Assembly (NCBI RefSeq): GCF_036499745.1
Contig: NZ_DASYDG010000058.1
Location: forward strand, 1 to 64,000
Length of the DNA: 64,000 bases
Source of the DNA: Pinirhizobacter sp036499745
Lineage (GTDB): Bacteria; Pseudomonadota; Gammaproteobacteria; Xanthomonadales; Rhodanobacteraceae
Direction: 5' to 3'
Below are positions 1-8,158 of the stretch, in pieces. The position numbers and the translations under genes were made by a program. Each line of letters begins with the position of its first letter. The first letter of the stretch is position 1. The notes beneath the pieces are model-generated. The model had not been told where the DNA came from. It ran no database searches and was given only the letters and a program-made list of their open reading frames with translations.

Positions 1-62
1 CCCGGCCGTCCCGCGACCTGCTAACGTTGCACCCAGCTTAAGTCAGGGAATCCTGGGGAACC

Positions 63-359
63 ATGACGAAATCCGAATTGATCGAGGCGCTTGCACGGCG
101 CCAGACCCATCTTGCCTTCGGCGATGTGGAGATGGCCGTCAAGAGCGTGCTCGAACAGATGAGCCAGGCACTGTCATCGGGCGAGCGGATCGAAATCCGC
201 GGCTTCGGCAGCTTCGCCCTTCATTTCCGCCCACCGCGCATGGGCCGCAACCCGAAGACGGGTGAAGCGGTCGCCTTGCCCGGCAAACACGTACCGCATT
301 TCAAACCCGGCAAGGAACTACGTGAACGGGTAAACCTGGTCGGCGACGCCCAGGCCTGA
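63..359 (+). CDS. ihfB: Integration host factor subunit beta
   Basis: 98-residue HU/IHF-family DNA-bending protein, the usual length for IhfB. The DNA-intercalating beta arm is visible as PRMGRNPKTGEAV near residues 59-71, and the helical N-terminus (MTKSELIEAL) is typical. With IhfA it forms the heterodimer that bends DNA at promoters and recombination sites. TGGGGAACC lies just before the ATG. In related genomes rpsA lies upstream; here the window begins too late to show it. A strong terminator follows, so lapA/lapB are probably transcribed separately. Confidence 0.97.
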   Translation: MTKSELIEALARRQTHLAFGDVEMAVKSVLEQMSQALSSGERIEIRGFGSFALHFRPPRMGRNPKTGEAVALPGKHVPHFKPGKELRERVNLVGDAQA

Positions 360-368
360 AGCCTTCGA

Positions 369-394
369 AGCCGCGCACTGCGCGGCTTTTTTTT
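369..394 (+). terminator. Rho-independent terminator of ihfB
   Basis: An 8-bp GC stem (AGCCGCGC/GCGCGGCT) with a three-base loop is followed by a run of eight T residues, starting ten bases after the ihfB stop codon. Confidence 0.9.
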
Positions 395-1038
395 GCCTGT
401 GAGGCGACCTCGGGCGTGGCGGGGAGAGCCGGCGGGCCATGGCGCCAGCCGCTCCTGCTGCGTCGACCCTCGGGAGCCGGAGGCCGCTGCGCGGCTTTGT
501 TTTATGGCTGCGCCCCCATCGGGGCGGGCTTCGGCCGGGGGTTTTCAATTCGCCCTCCTGGCTCAGTGAAAACGGCCGGCCATCCGTGGCCGGCCCCCTG
601 CGGGCCTGATCCGGCCGAAGCCCTTCGCCTCCGCACGGAGCGGCAGGCGCCATGGCCCGCCGGCTCTGCCGCACGGTGAGGTTCGCGAGGGGAGGGCGCA
701 GGCGCTCTCCCTGGTGTCGCCTCGGGCGTGTCAAGAGCCGGGGGCTGTCCGCCTCGTCGGCGACTTGTGGAACCGAGCGATGCGGGCGGAACAGGCCCGC
801 AGGGGGCCGGCATACGCCGGCCGTTTTCGCCAAGGCCGCAGGCCGCCTCGAAAACCCCCGCCCGCAGCGCGGGCGCGCCGGGGCGCAGCCATAAGACAAA
901 GCCGCGCAGCGGCCTCTCCCCCCAAGCGCCGGTGTAACCGGAGCGACGAGGCGGACAGCCCCCGGCTCCTGCGACACGCCCGAGCTTCCCTATGCGGCAA
1001 TGCCGAAGGCGAGCGTCGTTTTGCGCTAAAGTTCGCCG
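395..1038. repeat. Gene-free region filled with REP-like inverted repeats
   Basis: No convincing gene lies between ihfB and lapA. The stretch holds at least three long inverted pairs. Bases 482-516 are the reverse complement of 880-914 with 34 of 35 matching. Bases about 568-613 pair with about 786-828, and each of these arms contains its own short GGCCGG hairpin. Bases 736-759 pair perfectly with 944-967 over 24 bases. The nested arms could fold into one long cruciform or represent two oppositely oriented copies of a repetitive extragenic palindrome. Open frames here on both strands are compositional shadows of these repeats. Confidence 0.8.
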
Positions 1039-1290
1039 ATGCGAATACTCGCCCTGATCGTCCTCCTGCTTTTCCTCGCCGCCGGCATTGTGATCGGCGC
1101 CCTCAACGCCGATGCCGTTTCCTACGACCTTGGCTTCGCCCGCGTGAGCCTGCCCAAGGGTGCGGCGTTGCTGGTCGCCTTGCTGGCTGGCTGGGTGCTT
1201 GGCGGGCTTACCGCCTGGCTCGGCACGCGCGTGGGCGATCGCCGGCAGCGCCGCCGGCAAGCGAAGGTGGCTCGCGCGGCCGACGCATGA
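1039..1290 (+). CDS. lapA: LapA-family inner-membrane protein
   Basis: 83 residues with two hydrophobic helices (about residues 3-23 and 42-62) and a basic C-terminus rich in Arg and Gln, the layout of LapA/YciS (DUF1049). In E. coli LapA and LapB are inner-membrane proteins that couple LPS synthesis to its assembly and to LpxC turnover. The stop codon overlaps the lapB start (ATGA), which supports translational coupling and the assignment. Confidence 0.88.
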   Translation: MRILALIVLLLFLAAGIVIGALNADAVSYDLGFARVSLPKGAALLVALLAGWVLGGLTAWLGTRVGDRRQRRRQAKVARAADA

Positions 1291-2459
1291 ATGCCATCTG
1301 GCTCCTGGCGCTGGTTCCACCGGCAGCTTTCTATAGTGGCTGGTACCTGGCGCGGCGCACCAGTGCGAGGCGATCGGGTGCGCGCGTCAACGAACTTTCC
1401 AGTGACTACTTCAAGGGCCTGAACTACCTGTTGAATGAAGAGCAGGACAAGGCGCTTGAGGTGTTCCTGCGGCTGGCTGAGTACAACCGCGATACCGTGG
1501 AGACCCATCTGGCCTTGGGCAACCTGTTCCGCAAGCGCGGGGAGGTGGATCGCGCCATCCGGCTGCACCAGCACCTGGTGTCGCGTCCGGGCCTGAACGA
1601 GGAAACCAAGACGGTTGCCTTGCTCGAACTGGGCGAGGATTACATGCGTGCAGGCCTGCTTGATCGCGCCGAAACGCTGTTCTCTGATCTGGTGGCCATG
1701 GACGCGTTGGCGCCGTCGGCGCTCAGGCACCTGGTGGCGATCTACCAGCATGAGCGCGAATGGCATAAGGCAATCGATCACGGCCGGCGCCTGGAAACCA
1801 TGACGGGCGAGGATGAGTCGCCGATGATCGCCCAGTTCTACTGTGAGCTGGCTGAGCAGTCTCGCTCGCACGGTGCACGGGTGGAGGCCAGCGAGTACCT
1901 TGCCGAGGCTTTCCGCTGCCAGACCGCTTGCGTGCGCGCGCACATGCTTACCGGACGCCTGCTGGCCGAGAGTGACGACTATGCCGGTGCGGTGGACGCT
2001 TATGAAAACGCCGTGGACGCGGATATTGCGTTCGTGCCGGAGATCTTGCCGCCGCTATTGAACTGCTACGCGCGTTCGCAGCAGATGGAGCGGGCCGAAT
2101 CCTTTCTGCGCCAGATTATGGAGCGTTACCATGGCATCTCGCCGGTACTGGCACTAACCCGCCTTTACGAAGGGCGCGATGGCGAACGCACGGCGATCGA
2201 TTTCCTTACCGGCCAGTTGCGCAAGCGGCCTTCGGTGCGCGGCCTGATGGCCTTGATCGACGCCACCATGGACAAGGTTTCCGGCGAGGCGCGCGAGAAC
2301 TACCTGATCTTGCGCGACCTCACCCGCAAGCTGATCGAAGGCCAGGCGATGTACCGGTGCAGCCGTTGCGGGTTCGGCGCCAAGGCACACCACTGGCAAT
2401 GCCCGGGTTGCAAGAGCTGGGGCACGGTGCGCCCGATCCATGGCGTGGCCAACGAGTGA
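1287..2459 (+). CDS. lapB: LPS assembly protein B (TPR and rubredoxin-like)
   Basis: 390 residues, matching E. coli LapB/YciM (389). An N-terminal membrane anchor (MNAIWLLALVPPAAFYSGWY) is followed by TPR repeats from about residue 50 to 340. The C-terminus is a rubredoxin-like metal site with CSRCGFG and CPGCKSW near residues 353-375. In E. coli LapB promotes FtsH-dependent degradation of LpxC and so limits LPS synthesis. The start overlapping lapA was chosen; the frame stays open far upstream only because it crosses the repeat region. Confidence 0.95.
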   Translation: MNAIWLLALVPPAAFYSGWYLARRTSARRSGARVNELSSDYFKGLNYLLNEEQDKALEVFLRLAEYNRDTVETHLALGNLFRKRGEVDRAIRLHQHLVSRPGLNEETKTVALLELGEDYMRAGLLDRAETLFSDLVAMDALAPSALRHLVAIYQHEREWHKAIDHGRRLETMTGEDESPMIAQFYCELAEQSRSHGARVEASEYLAEAFRCQTACVRAHMLTGRLLAESDDYAGAVDAYENAVDADIAFVPEILPPLLNCYARSQQMERAESFLRQIMERYHGISPVLALTRLYEGRDGERTAIDFLTGQLRKRPSVRGLMALIDATMDKVSGEARENYLILRDLTRKLIEGQAMYRCSRCGFGAKAHHWQCPGCKSWGTVRPIHGVANE

Positions 2460-2466
2460 GCGTGAC

Positions 2467-3462
2467 ATGCCGATGATCGCCTGGACGATGCTCGCGGCGC
2501 TCGTCGTCGCGTTCGTCGTGGTGCGTGGATGCATCGCCTATGCGCACCGGCGCGGCATGCTCGACCAGCCCGGACAGAGGCGTTCGCATACCGTGCCCAC
2601 GGCGCGGGGCGGGGGATTGGGCATCATCGTGGCCTGGGTGCTGGCGATGTTGCTGGTGCTGCCCGGTTCGCTGCCGTGGCCGCTTCTGGTGGCGCTTTTG
2701 GGTGGGACGCTTGGCGTGGCCGCCATCGGTTGGCTCGACGACCATGGCGACTTGCCGGTGCGGCCGAGGTTGCTGGTACAGCTTGCCGCATGCGCCGTCT
2801 TCGCCGCCGCGGTGTGCAGCCATGGCCTGTCGTGGTGGTGGTGGCCGTTGCTGGTGCTCGCCGGTACCTGGTCGATCAACCTGCACAACTTTATCGACGG
2901 CATCGATGGTTTGCTGGCCCAGCAGTGCATTTTCGTGGGTGTGGGTATGGCTTGCATCGGTGCCGGCATCGGTTCGCCGGTGCTTCTCGTAGCCGGCGGC
3001 GCGTTTTCGACATCAGCGCTGGGTTTCTGGTGGTTCAACCGATCGCCGGCGCGGATTTTCATGGGCGATGTCGGCAGCGGGGCGGTGGGTTTCATTGTCT
3101 TTGCGCTGACGGCCCTGGTCTGGCTGGTCGATGCGTCCGCGCTGTGGGCAGCCTTGCTGTTGTCCAGCAGCGTCGCCACCGATGCCACGTTCACCCTGCT
3201 TTCGCGCATGCGCGGGGGACGGCGCTGGTACAGTGCGCACCGCGAACACCTCTATCAATGGCTGGTCAGACGGGGCCGCGGGCATGCCCGTGTCGGCGGC
3301 TACTACCTGGCCTGGAACCTGCTGGTGGTGGCGCCGCTGGCCGCCGCCGCCATGGTCTGGCCCGGCCTCGCCCCGCTATGCTGCGTGCTTGGTTATGGCC
3401 TTGCCATGGTCGCCTGGGTGGCGGGCAAGCGGGCCATATGGCGCTCCGTGGCTCATGGCTGA
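2467..3462 (+). CDS. Undecaprenyl-phosphate sugar-1-phosphate transferase (MraY/WecA/WbpL family)
   Basis: 331-residue polytopic membrane protein. Family signatures are present: RRSHTVPTARGGG near residue 38, the Asp pair in WLDDHGD, NFIDGIDGL for Mg-dependent catalysis, FMGDVGSG and the cytoplasmic HREHLYQW loop. Such enzymes transfer HexNAc-1-phosphate from a UDP-sugar to undecaprenyl phosphate and start O-antigen or other surface polysaccharide synthesis. The HREHLYQ form resembles WbpL more than MraY. It starts seven bases after the lapB stop; the ATG at 2473 is an alternative start. The sugar donor cannot be read from sequence. Confidence 0.9.
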   Translation: MPMIAWTMLAALVVAFVVVRGCIAYAHRRGMLDQPGQRRSHTVPTARGGGLGIIVAWVLAMLLVLPGSLPWPLLVALLGGTLGVAAIGWLDDHGDLPVRPRLLVQLAACAVFAAAVCSHGLSWWWWPLLVLAGTWSINLHNFIDGIDGLLAQQCIFVGVGMACIGAGIGSPVLLVAGGAFSTSALGFWWFNRSPARIFMGDVGSGAVGFIVFALTALVWLVDASALWAALLLSSSVATDATFTLLSRMRGGRRWYSAHREHLYQWLVRRGRGHARVGGYYLAWNLLVVAPLAAAAMVWPGLAPLCCVLGYGLAMVAWVAGKRAIWRSVAHG

Positions 3463-3496
3463 ACCAAAAGGAAGCACTGTCGCACATATGTGACGT

Positions 3497-5440
3497 ATGC
3501 CTTATATGATTTCCAGATCACAAAAACTCACGGTACGCATGTTCCTGCGCAAGCTCATCGGCATCATTCATCCGCGCTCGGCGGTCGTCACCCACGACCT
3601 TGGCATGGCCGCGCTCGCCTGGTGGATCGCCAAATCCCTGCGCTACGCGCTGATGCCCCAACAATCAGCGGTGGAATACCTTCCCCTGGAGTTTCCCGTG
3701 GTGCTGCTGGTGCAGGGCGCCATCTTCACCTGGACCGGCCTCTACAAGGGCGTCTGGCGATTCGCCAGCCTGCCGGACCTGTGGAACATCCTGCGTGCCG
3801 CGTGCCTTGGCGCCCTGGCGATCGGCCTTGCCATGTTCCTTTACGGGCGCCTTGAAGGCGTGCCCCGTTCGGTACTGCTGGTCTATCCGGTGGTGCTGTC
3901 GGTGCTGCTGGGCGTGCCGCGGCTGACCTATCGCTTCTGGAAGGACAGCCGGCTCGATCTTTTCCAGTCGATGCCCACACGGCGCGTCCTGGTGGTGGGC
4001 GCCGGGCGCGCAGGCGAAGCGCTGGCCCGTGACCTGCGCCGCGACAGCCGTTATTCAGTGATCGGCTTCGTCGACGATAACCCGGCGCTTCGCGGTGCCC
4101 GCATCAACGGCATGCCGGTGCTCGGCCGCATCGACCAGCTGCCCGAACTCGCCCGCGAGATCGCCGTGCAGATGCTGCTGATCGCTTTGCCTGGCGCCAC
4201 CACTTCTGAAATGCGCAATGTGGTGGCGCTGTGCGAGGAAACCGGGTTGCCGTTCCGCACCGTGCCGCGGCTTGAAGATGTCGTCGCCGGTCGCGCGCAG
4301 TTCAACGAAATCAAGGAAGTGGCGATCGAGGACCTCCTCGGCCGCGACACGGTGGAACTGGACTGGACGGCCATTCGCGAAAGCCTCTCTGGCCGGCGCG
4401 TACTGGTGACCGGTGGCGGTGGCTCGATCGGCTCAGAACTCTGCCGGCAGGTCGCGCGCCTGGGTGCGCAGTCGCTCACCGTGGTGGACCAGTCCGAGTA
4501 CAACCTTTACCGCATTGGCCAGGAGCTCACCGCCGCCTATCCGGAACTGCTCTTCGAAGGCATCCTTGCCGACGTGCGCGACGAGGTGGCGATCAACCGG
4601 GTGTTCGCACGGGTACGCCCGCACGTGGCTTTCCATGCTGCAGCCTACAAGCACGTACCGATGCTGCAGGGACAACTGCGCGAAGCCTTCCGCAACAACG
4701 TGCTGGGAACGCGCATTGTTTCGGAAGCATCGGTGGCGGCCGGCGTGGATTGCTTCGTGCTGATCTCCACCGACAAGGCGGTGAACCCGACCTCGGTGAT
4801 GGGGGCCTGCAAGCGCCTGGCCGAAATCTGGTGCCAGAACCTTTCCGCCCAGGTGAATACGCGTTTCATCACCGTGCGTTTCGGCAACGTGCTCGATTCG
4901 GCCGGCTCCGTCGTGCCGCTTTTCCGCCAGCAGATCCAGCAGGGTGGCCCGGTCACCATCACGCATCCGGAAATCTCCCGTTACTTCATGACCATTCCCG
5001 AAGCTTGCCAGCTGATCCTGCAGGCGGCGAGCCTGGGCAAGGGCGGCGAAATCTTCGCCCTGGACATGGGCGACCCGGTGAAGATCCGCGACCTTGCCGA
5101 ACAGATGATCCGCCTGGTCGGCAAGAAGCCGGGCACCGAGATTCCCATCGTGTACACCGGGTTGCGCCCGGGCGAGAAGCTCTTCGAGGAGCTTTTTCAT
5201 CCCCTGGAGAATTACACCGGTACCGCGCACGCGAAGATTTTCCTGGCCCAGCATCGCCAGGTGTCGTGGGAACTCCTGCAGGCCCAGTTGTCGCGCGCAC
5301 GCGATGCCGCCACCGATTATGACGACGAGGCCCTGCAGCGGTCGATTGCCGCGCTATTGCCTTCCTTCCGATGGAACGACGCCGTGCTAACGGACAACGT
5401 CGTAGCGTTGCGCGCGACCGATCACGGAGAGCAAGCATGA
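3497..5440 (+). CDS. Nucleoside-diphosphate sugar epimerase/dehydratase (WbpM/FlaA1/CapD type)
   Basis: 647 residues with four predicted membrane helices in the first ~150, then two Rossmann folds: VLVVGAGRAGEALARDL near residue 164 and the SDR domain starting VLVTGGGGSIGSELC near residue 302. The SDR active region reads STDKAVNPTSVMGACK, with Met where most SDRs have Tyr, the hallmark of WbpM-type 4,6-dehydratases. These make UDP-4-keto-6-deoxy-HexNAc for O-antigen or glycan synthesis at the inner membrane. It overlaps galU by four bases. The ribosome site is weak, so a start nearer 3540 is possible. Confidence 0.92.
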   Translation: MPYMISRSQKLTVRMFLRKLIGIIHPRSAVVTHDLGMAALAWWIAKSLRYALMPQQSAVEYLPLEFPVVLLVQGAIFTWTGLYKGVWRFASLPDLWNILRAACLGALAIGLAMFLYGRLEGVPRSVLLVYPVVLSVLLGVPRLTYRFWKDSRLDLFQSMPTRRVLVVGAGRAGEALARDLRRDSRYSVIGFVDDNPALRGARINGMPVLGRIDQLPELAREIAVQMLLIALPGATTSEMRNVVALCEETGLPFRTVPRLEDVVAGRAQFNEIKEVAIEDLLGRDTVELDWTAIRESLSGRRVLVTGGGGSIGSELCRQVARLGAQSLTVVDQSEYNLYRIGQELTAAYPELLFEGILADVRDEVAINRVFARVRPHVAFHAAAYKHVPMLQGQLREAFRNNVLGTRIVSEASVAAGVDCFVLISTDKAVNPTSVMGACKRLAEIWCQNLSAQVNTRFITVRFGNVLDSAGSVVPLFRQQIQQGGPVTITHPEISRYFMTIPEACQLILQAASLGKGGEIFALDMGDPVKIRDLAEQMIRLVGKKPGTEIPIVYTGLRPGEKLFEELFHPLENYTGTAHAKIFLAQHRQVSWELLQAQLSRARDAATDYDDEALQRSIAALLPSFRWNDAVLTDNVVALRATDHGEQA

Positions 5441-6318
5441 CCAAACCGCTGCGCAAAGTTGTTTTCCCCGTTGCCGGGCTCGGCACGCGCTTCCTGCCCG
5501 CCACCAAGGTGGTGGCCAAGGAAATGCTTCCGGTGCTCGATCGTCCGCTGATCCAGTATGCGGTGGACGAGGCGGTGGATGCCGGCGCCGATACCCTGAT
5601 TTTTGTTACCAACCGCTACAAGCATGCCATTGCCGACTACTTCGACAAGGCGTACGAGTTGGAAGCGAAGCTTGCGGAGAAGCGCAAGGACGAGCTCCTG
5701 CAGCTGGTACAGACGGTGCTTCCCAAACATGTGCGTTGCGTATTCGTCACCCAGCCTGAAGCCCTGGGCCTGGGTCACGCGGTGCTGATGGCCAAGCCCG
5801 TGGTGGGTAACGACGAGCCCTTCGGCGTGATCCTCCCCGACGACCTGATCTGGAACCAGGGCCCCGGCGCGCTGCGCCAGATGGCCAAGGTCGCCCACGA
5901 CGAGGACGCCGGCGTGATCGCGGTGGAAGAAGTGCCCCACGAGGACACCGACAAATACGGCATCGTCGCCACGGACGAAGCGAAGGGCCGTAGCGCGCGC
6001 ATCCACCACATGGTGGAAAAGCCCAAGCCAGCCGATGCGCCGTCGAATCTTGCCGTGGTTGGGCGCTACGTGCTGCCCGGGAAGATCTTCCAGTTGCTCG
6101 AGGAGACCAAGCCTGGTGCCGGCGGCGAGATCCAGCTTACCGACGCCATCGACCGGCTGCTCAAGGGCGAAGGCAAAGTGCTGGCGCATCGTTTCGAGGG
6201 CACGCGCTTTGATTGCGGCAGCAAGGTCGGGCTGGTGAAGGCCACCATCCACTTTGCGTTGAAGGATCCGAAGCTGGCCGCGGCCGTGCATGAGGCAGTA
6301 GCGGCCGGTCACGGCTGA
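5437..6318 (+). CDS. galU: UTP-glucose-1-phosphate uridylyltransferase
   Basis: 293 residues, the usual GalU size. The nucleotidyltransferase signature AGLGTRFLPATKVVAKEMLP begins near residue 12, followed by QYAVDEAVDAG. The product UDP-glucose feeds LPS core, exopolysaccharide and other glycans. The ATG overlaps the stop of the preceding WbpM-like gene, so the two are co-translated. An ATCACGGAGAGC ribosome site lies inside the upstream gene. Confidence 0.96.
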   Translation: MTKPLRKVVFPVAGLGTRFLPATKVVAKEMLPVLDRPLIQYAVDEAVDAGADTLIFVTNRYKHAIADYFDKAYELEAKLAEKRKDELLQLVQTVLPKHVRCVFVTQPEALGLGHAVLMAKPVVGNDEPFGVILPDDLIWNQGPGALRQMAKVAHDEDAGVIAVEEVPHEDTDKYGIVATDEAKGRSARIHHMVEKPKPADAPSNLAVVGRYVLPGKIFQLLEETKPGAGGEIQLTDAIDRLLKGEGKVLAHRFEGTRFDCGSKVGLVKATIHFALKDPKLAAAVHEAVAAGHG

Positions 6319-6402
6319 TTCGTCGAACTTGTCGTGAGAGTGTCGGCAAACCGTCGGCGAAGCATCACGTAGAATGCTGCCATTCAGCGCCACGGTTTGC
6401 CC

Positions 6403-8007
6403 ATGCTCCGCTTCACCGATATCCAGCTGCCGCTAGATCATCCCGATGGCGCGCTCGAGCGCGCTATCCGGCAGCGCCTTGGGCGCGATGCGTCCCGGTT
6501 CCGGGCATTGACGGTATACCGCCGTGGTTACGACGCCCGCAAAAAGTCCGCCATTACGCTGGTCTATACGGTGGATGTCGAGGTTGACGACGAAGAAGAC
6601 GTGCTTGCCCGCCACGCCGGCCAGCACGTCAACAAGGCGCCGGATACGTCGTACAAATTCGTCGCCCACGCCGCCGACGGGGAAGCGCGCCGCCCGATCG
6701 TGGTCGGTACGGGCCCATGTGGCGTGATGTGCGCGCTTGTCCTGGCCCAGATGGGCTTCAGGCCCATCGTGCTCGAGCGTGGCAAGGCCGTGCGCGAGCG
6801 TACGAAAGACACCTGGGGCCTGTGGCGCGGGCGCACCCTCACGCCGGAATCCAATGTGCAGTTCGGCGAGGGTGGCGCCGGTACATTCTCCGACGGCAAG
6901 CTGTGGACGCAGGTAAAGGATCCGAAACACCACGGCCGCAAGGTACTGGTGGAGTTCGTCAGGGCCGAGGCGCCGGAAGAAATCCTTTACGTGAGCAAGC
7001 CGCACATCGGCACCTTCCGCCTGGTAAAGATGATGGAAAGCATGCGTGCGACCATCATTTCCCTTGGCGGGGAGTTCCACTTCGGCGCCAGGGTGGACGA
7101 TGTCCTGTTGCAGGACGGCCGCATGCAAGGCGTCCGGCTGGCATCAGGCGAAGAGCTCGCGTCGGACCATGTCGTGCTGGCGATCGGGCATAGCGCGCGC
7201 GACACTTTCGCCATGCTGCACGAGCGCGGCATCTTCGTCGAGGCCAAGGCGTTCTCGATCGGTTTCCGCATCGAGCACCCGCAGTCGTTGATCGACCGCG
7301 CGCGGTTCGGCCCCAGCGCCGGGCATGATGTACTGGGCGCGGCCGACTACAAGCTCGTCCACCACGCCGCTAACGGCCGTTCGGTTTACAGCTTCTGCAT
7401 GTGTCCCGGTGGCACGGTGGTGGCGGCGACCTCGGAGCCGGGCAGGGTGGTCACCAATGGCATGAGCCAGTATTCGCGCGACGAGCGCAATGCCAATGCA
7501 GGTATCGTGGTGGGAATTTCGCCGGAGGATTATCCCGGCGGCCCGCTGGCTGGCGTGGATTTCCAGCGCGTCTGGGAGTCGCGCGCTTTCGAGCTGGGCG
7601 GTGGTAACTACGATGCACCGGGTCAGTTGGTTGGCGATTTCCTGGCCGGCAAGGCGTCCACCTCGCTTGGATCGGTTGAGCCCTCATACAAGCCAGGCGT
7701 CCAACTGTGTGACCTTGCCACGGCGCTGCCTGACTACGCCATCACCGCCATGCGGGAGGCAATCCCGGCCTTCGATCGCCAGATCAAGGGTTTTGCCATG
7801 CACGATGCAGTACTCACCGGCGTGGAAACGCGCACCTCGTCGCCGATCCGTATCCGTCGCCACGACGACTCCCTGCAAAGCATCAATACCCCGGGCCTGT
7901 ACCCGGCGGGCGAAGGTGCTGGCTACGCCGGCGGCATCATGTCGGCGGCCATGGATGGCATTCGCGTCGCGGAAGCCGTGGCGTTGTCGATGGTGGGCGC
8001 CCGATAG
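6403..8007 (+). CDS. FAD-dependent oxidoreductase (COG2509 type)
   Basis: 534 residues. An N-terminal ~95-residue domain precedes the FAD-binding fold, whose dinucleotide motif VVGTGPCGVMCALVLAQMG lies near residues 104-122. A second motif, FGEGGAGTFSDGKLWTQ, is typical of the COG2509 family of uncharacterised FAD-dependent dehydrogenases, and a C-terminal GEGAGYAGGIMSAAMDG closes the FAD site. Substrate unknown. The ATG at 6403 is chosen over the in-frame TTG at 6397. A TAGAAT hexamer at 6371-6376 is a plausible -10 element. Not operonic with the next gene. Confidence 0.88.
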   Translation: MLRFTDIQLPLDHPDGALERAIRQRLGRDASRFRALTVYRRGYDARKKSAITLVYTVDVEVDDEEDVLARHAGQHVNKAPDTSYKFVAHAADGEARRPIVVGTGPCGVMCALVLAQMGFRPIVLERGKAVRERTKDTWGLWRGRTLTPESNVQFGEGGAGTFSDGKLWTQVKDPKHHGRKVLVEFVRAEAPEEILYVSKPHIGTFRLVKMMESMRATIISLGGEFHFGARVDDVLLQDGRMQGVRLASGEELASDHVVLAIGHSARDTFAMLHERGIFVEAKAFSIGFRIEHPQSLIDRARFGPSAGHDVLGAADYKLVHHAANGRSVYSFCMCPGGTVVAATSEPGRVVTNGMSQYSRDERNANAGIVVGISPEDYPGGPLAGVDFQRVWESRAFELGGGNYDAPGQLVGDFLAGKASTSLGSVEPSYKPGVQLCDLATALPDYAITAMREAIPAFDRQIKGFAMHDAVLTGVETRTSSPIRIRRHDDSLQSINTPGLYPAGEGAGYAGGIMSAAMDGIRVAEAVALSMVGAR

Positions 8008-8158
8008 TTAATGACGGGGGATATCTTGCAGCGCTGGGCAGGGATGAAAGGTGCAAGCGTGCGGCAAAGGCCGCTGTCACTATCCATGGAACCGTCGGCG
8101 GGGCCAGGCTAGCGGCCAAGTCGAATTCTGGCTCGCTTGCTCAGGCTGTTATACGTCC

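Noticed and set aside
416..1000. Arg/Pro-rich open frames between ihfB and lapA on both strands
   Set aside because: They are translations of the inverted repeats, with no ribosome sites or recognisable domains.
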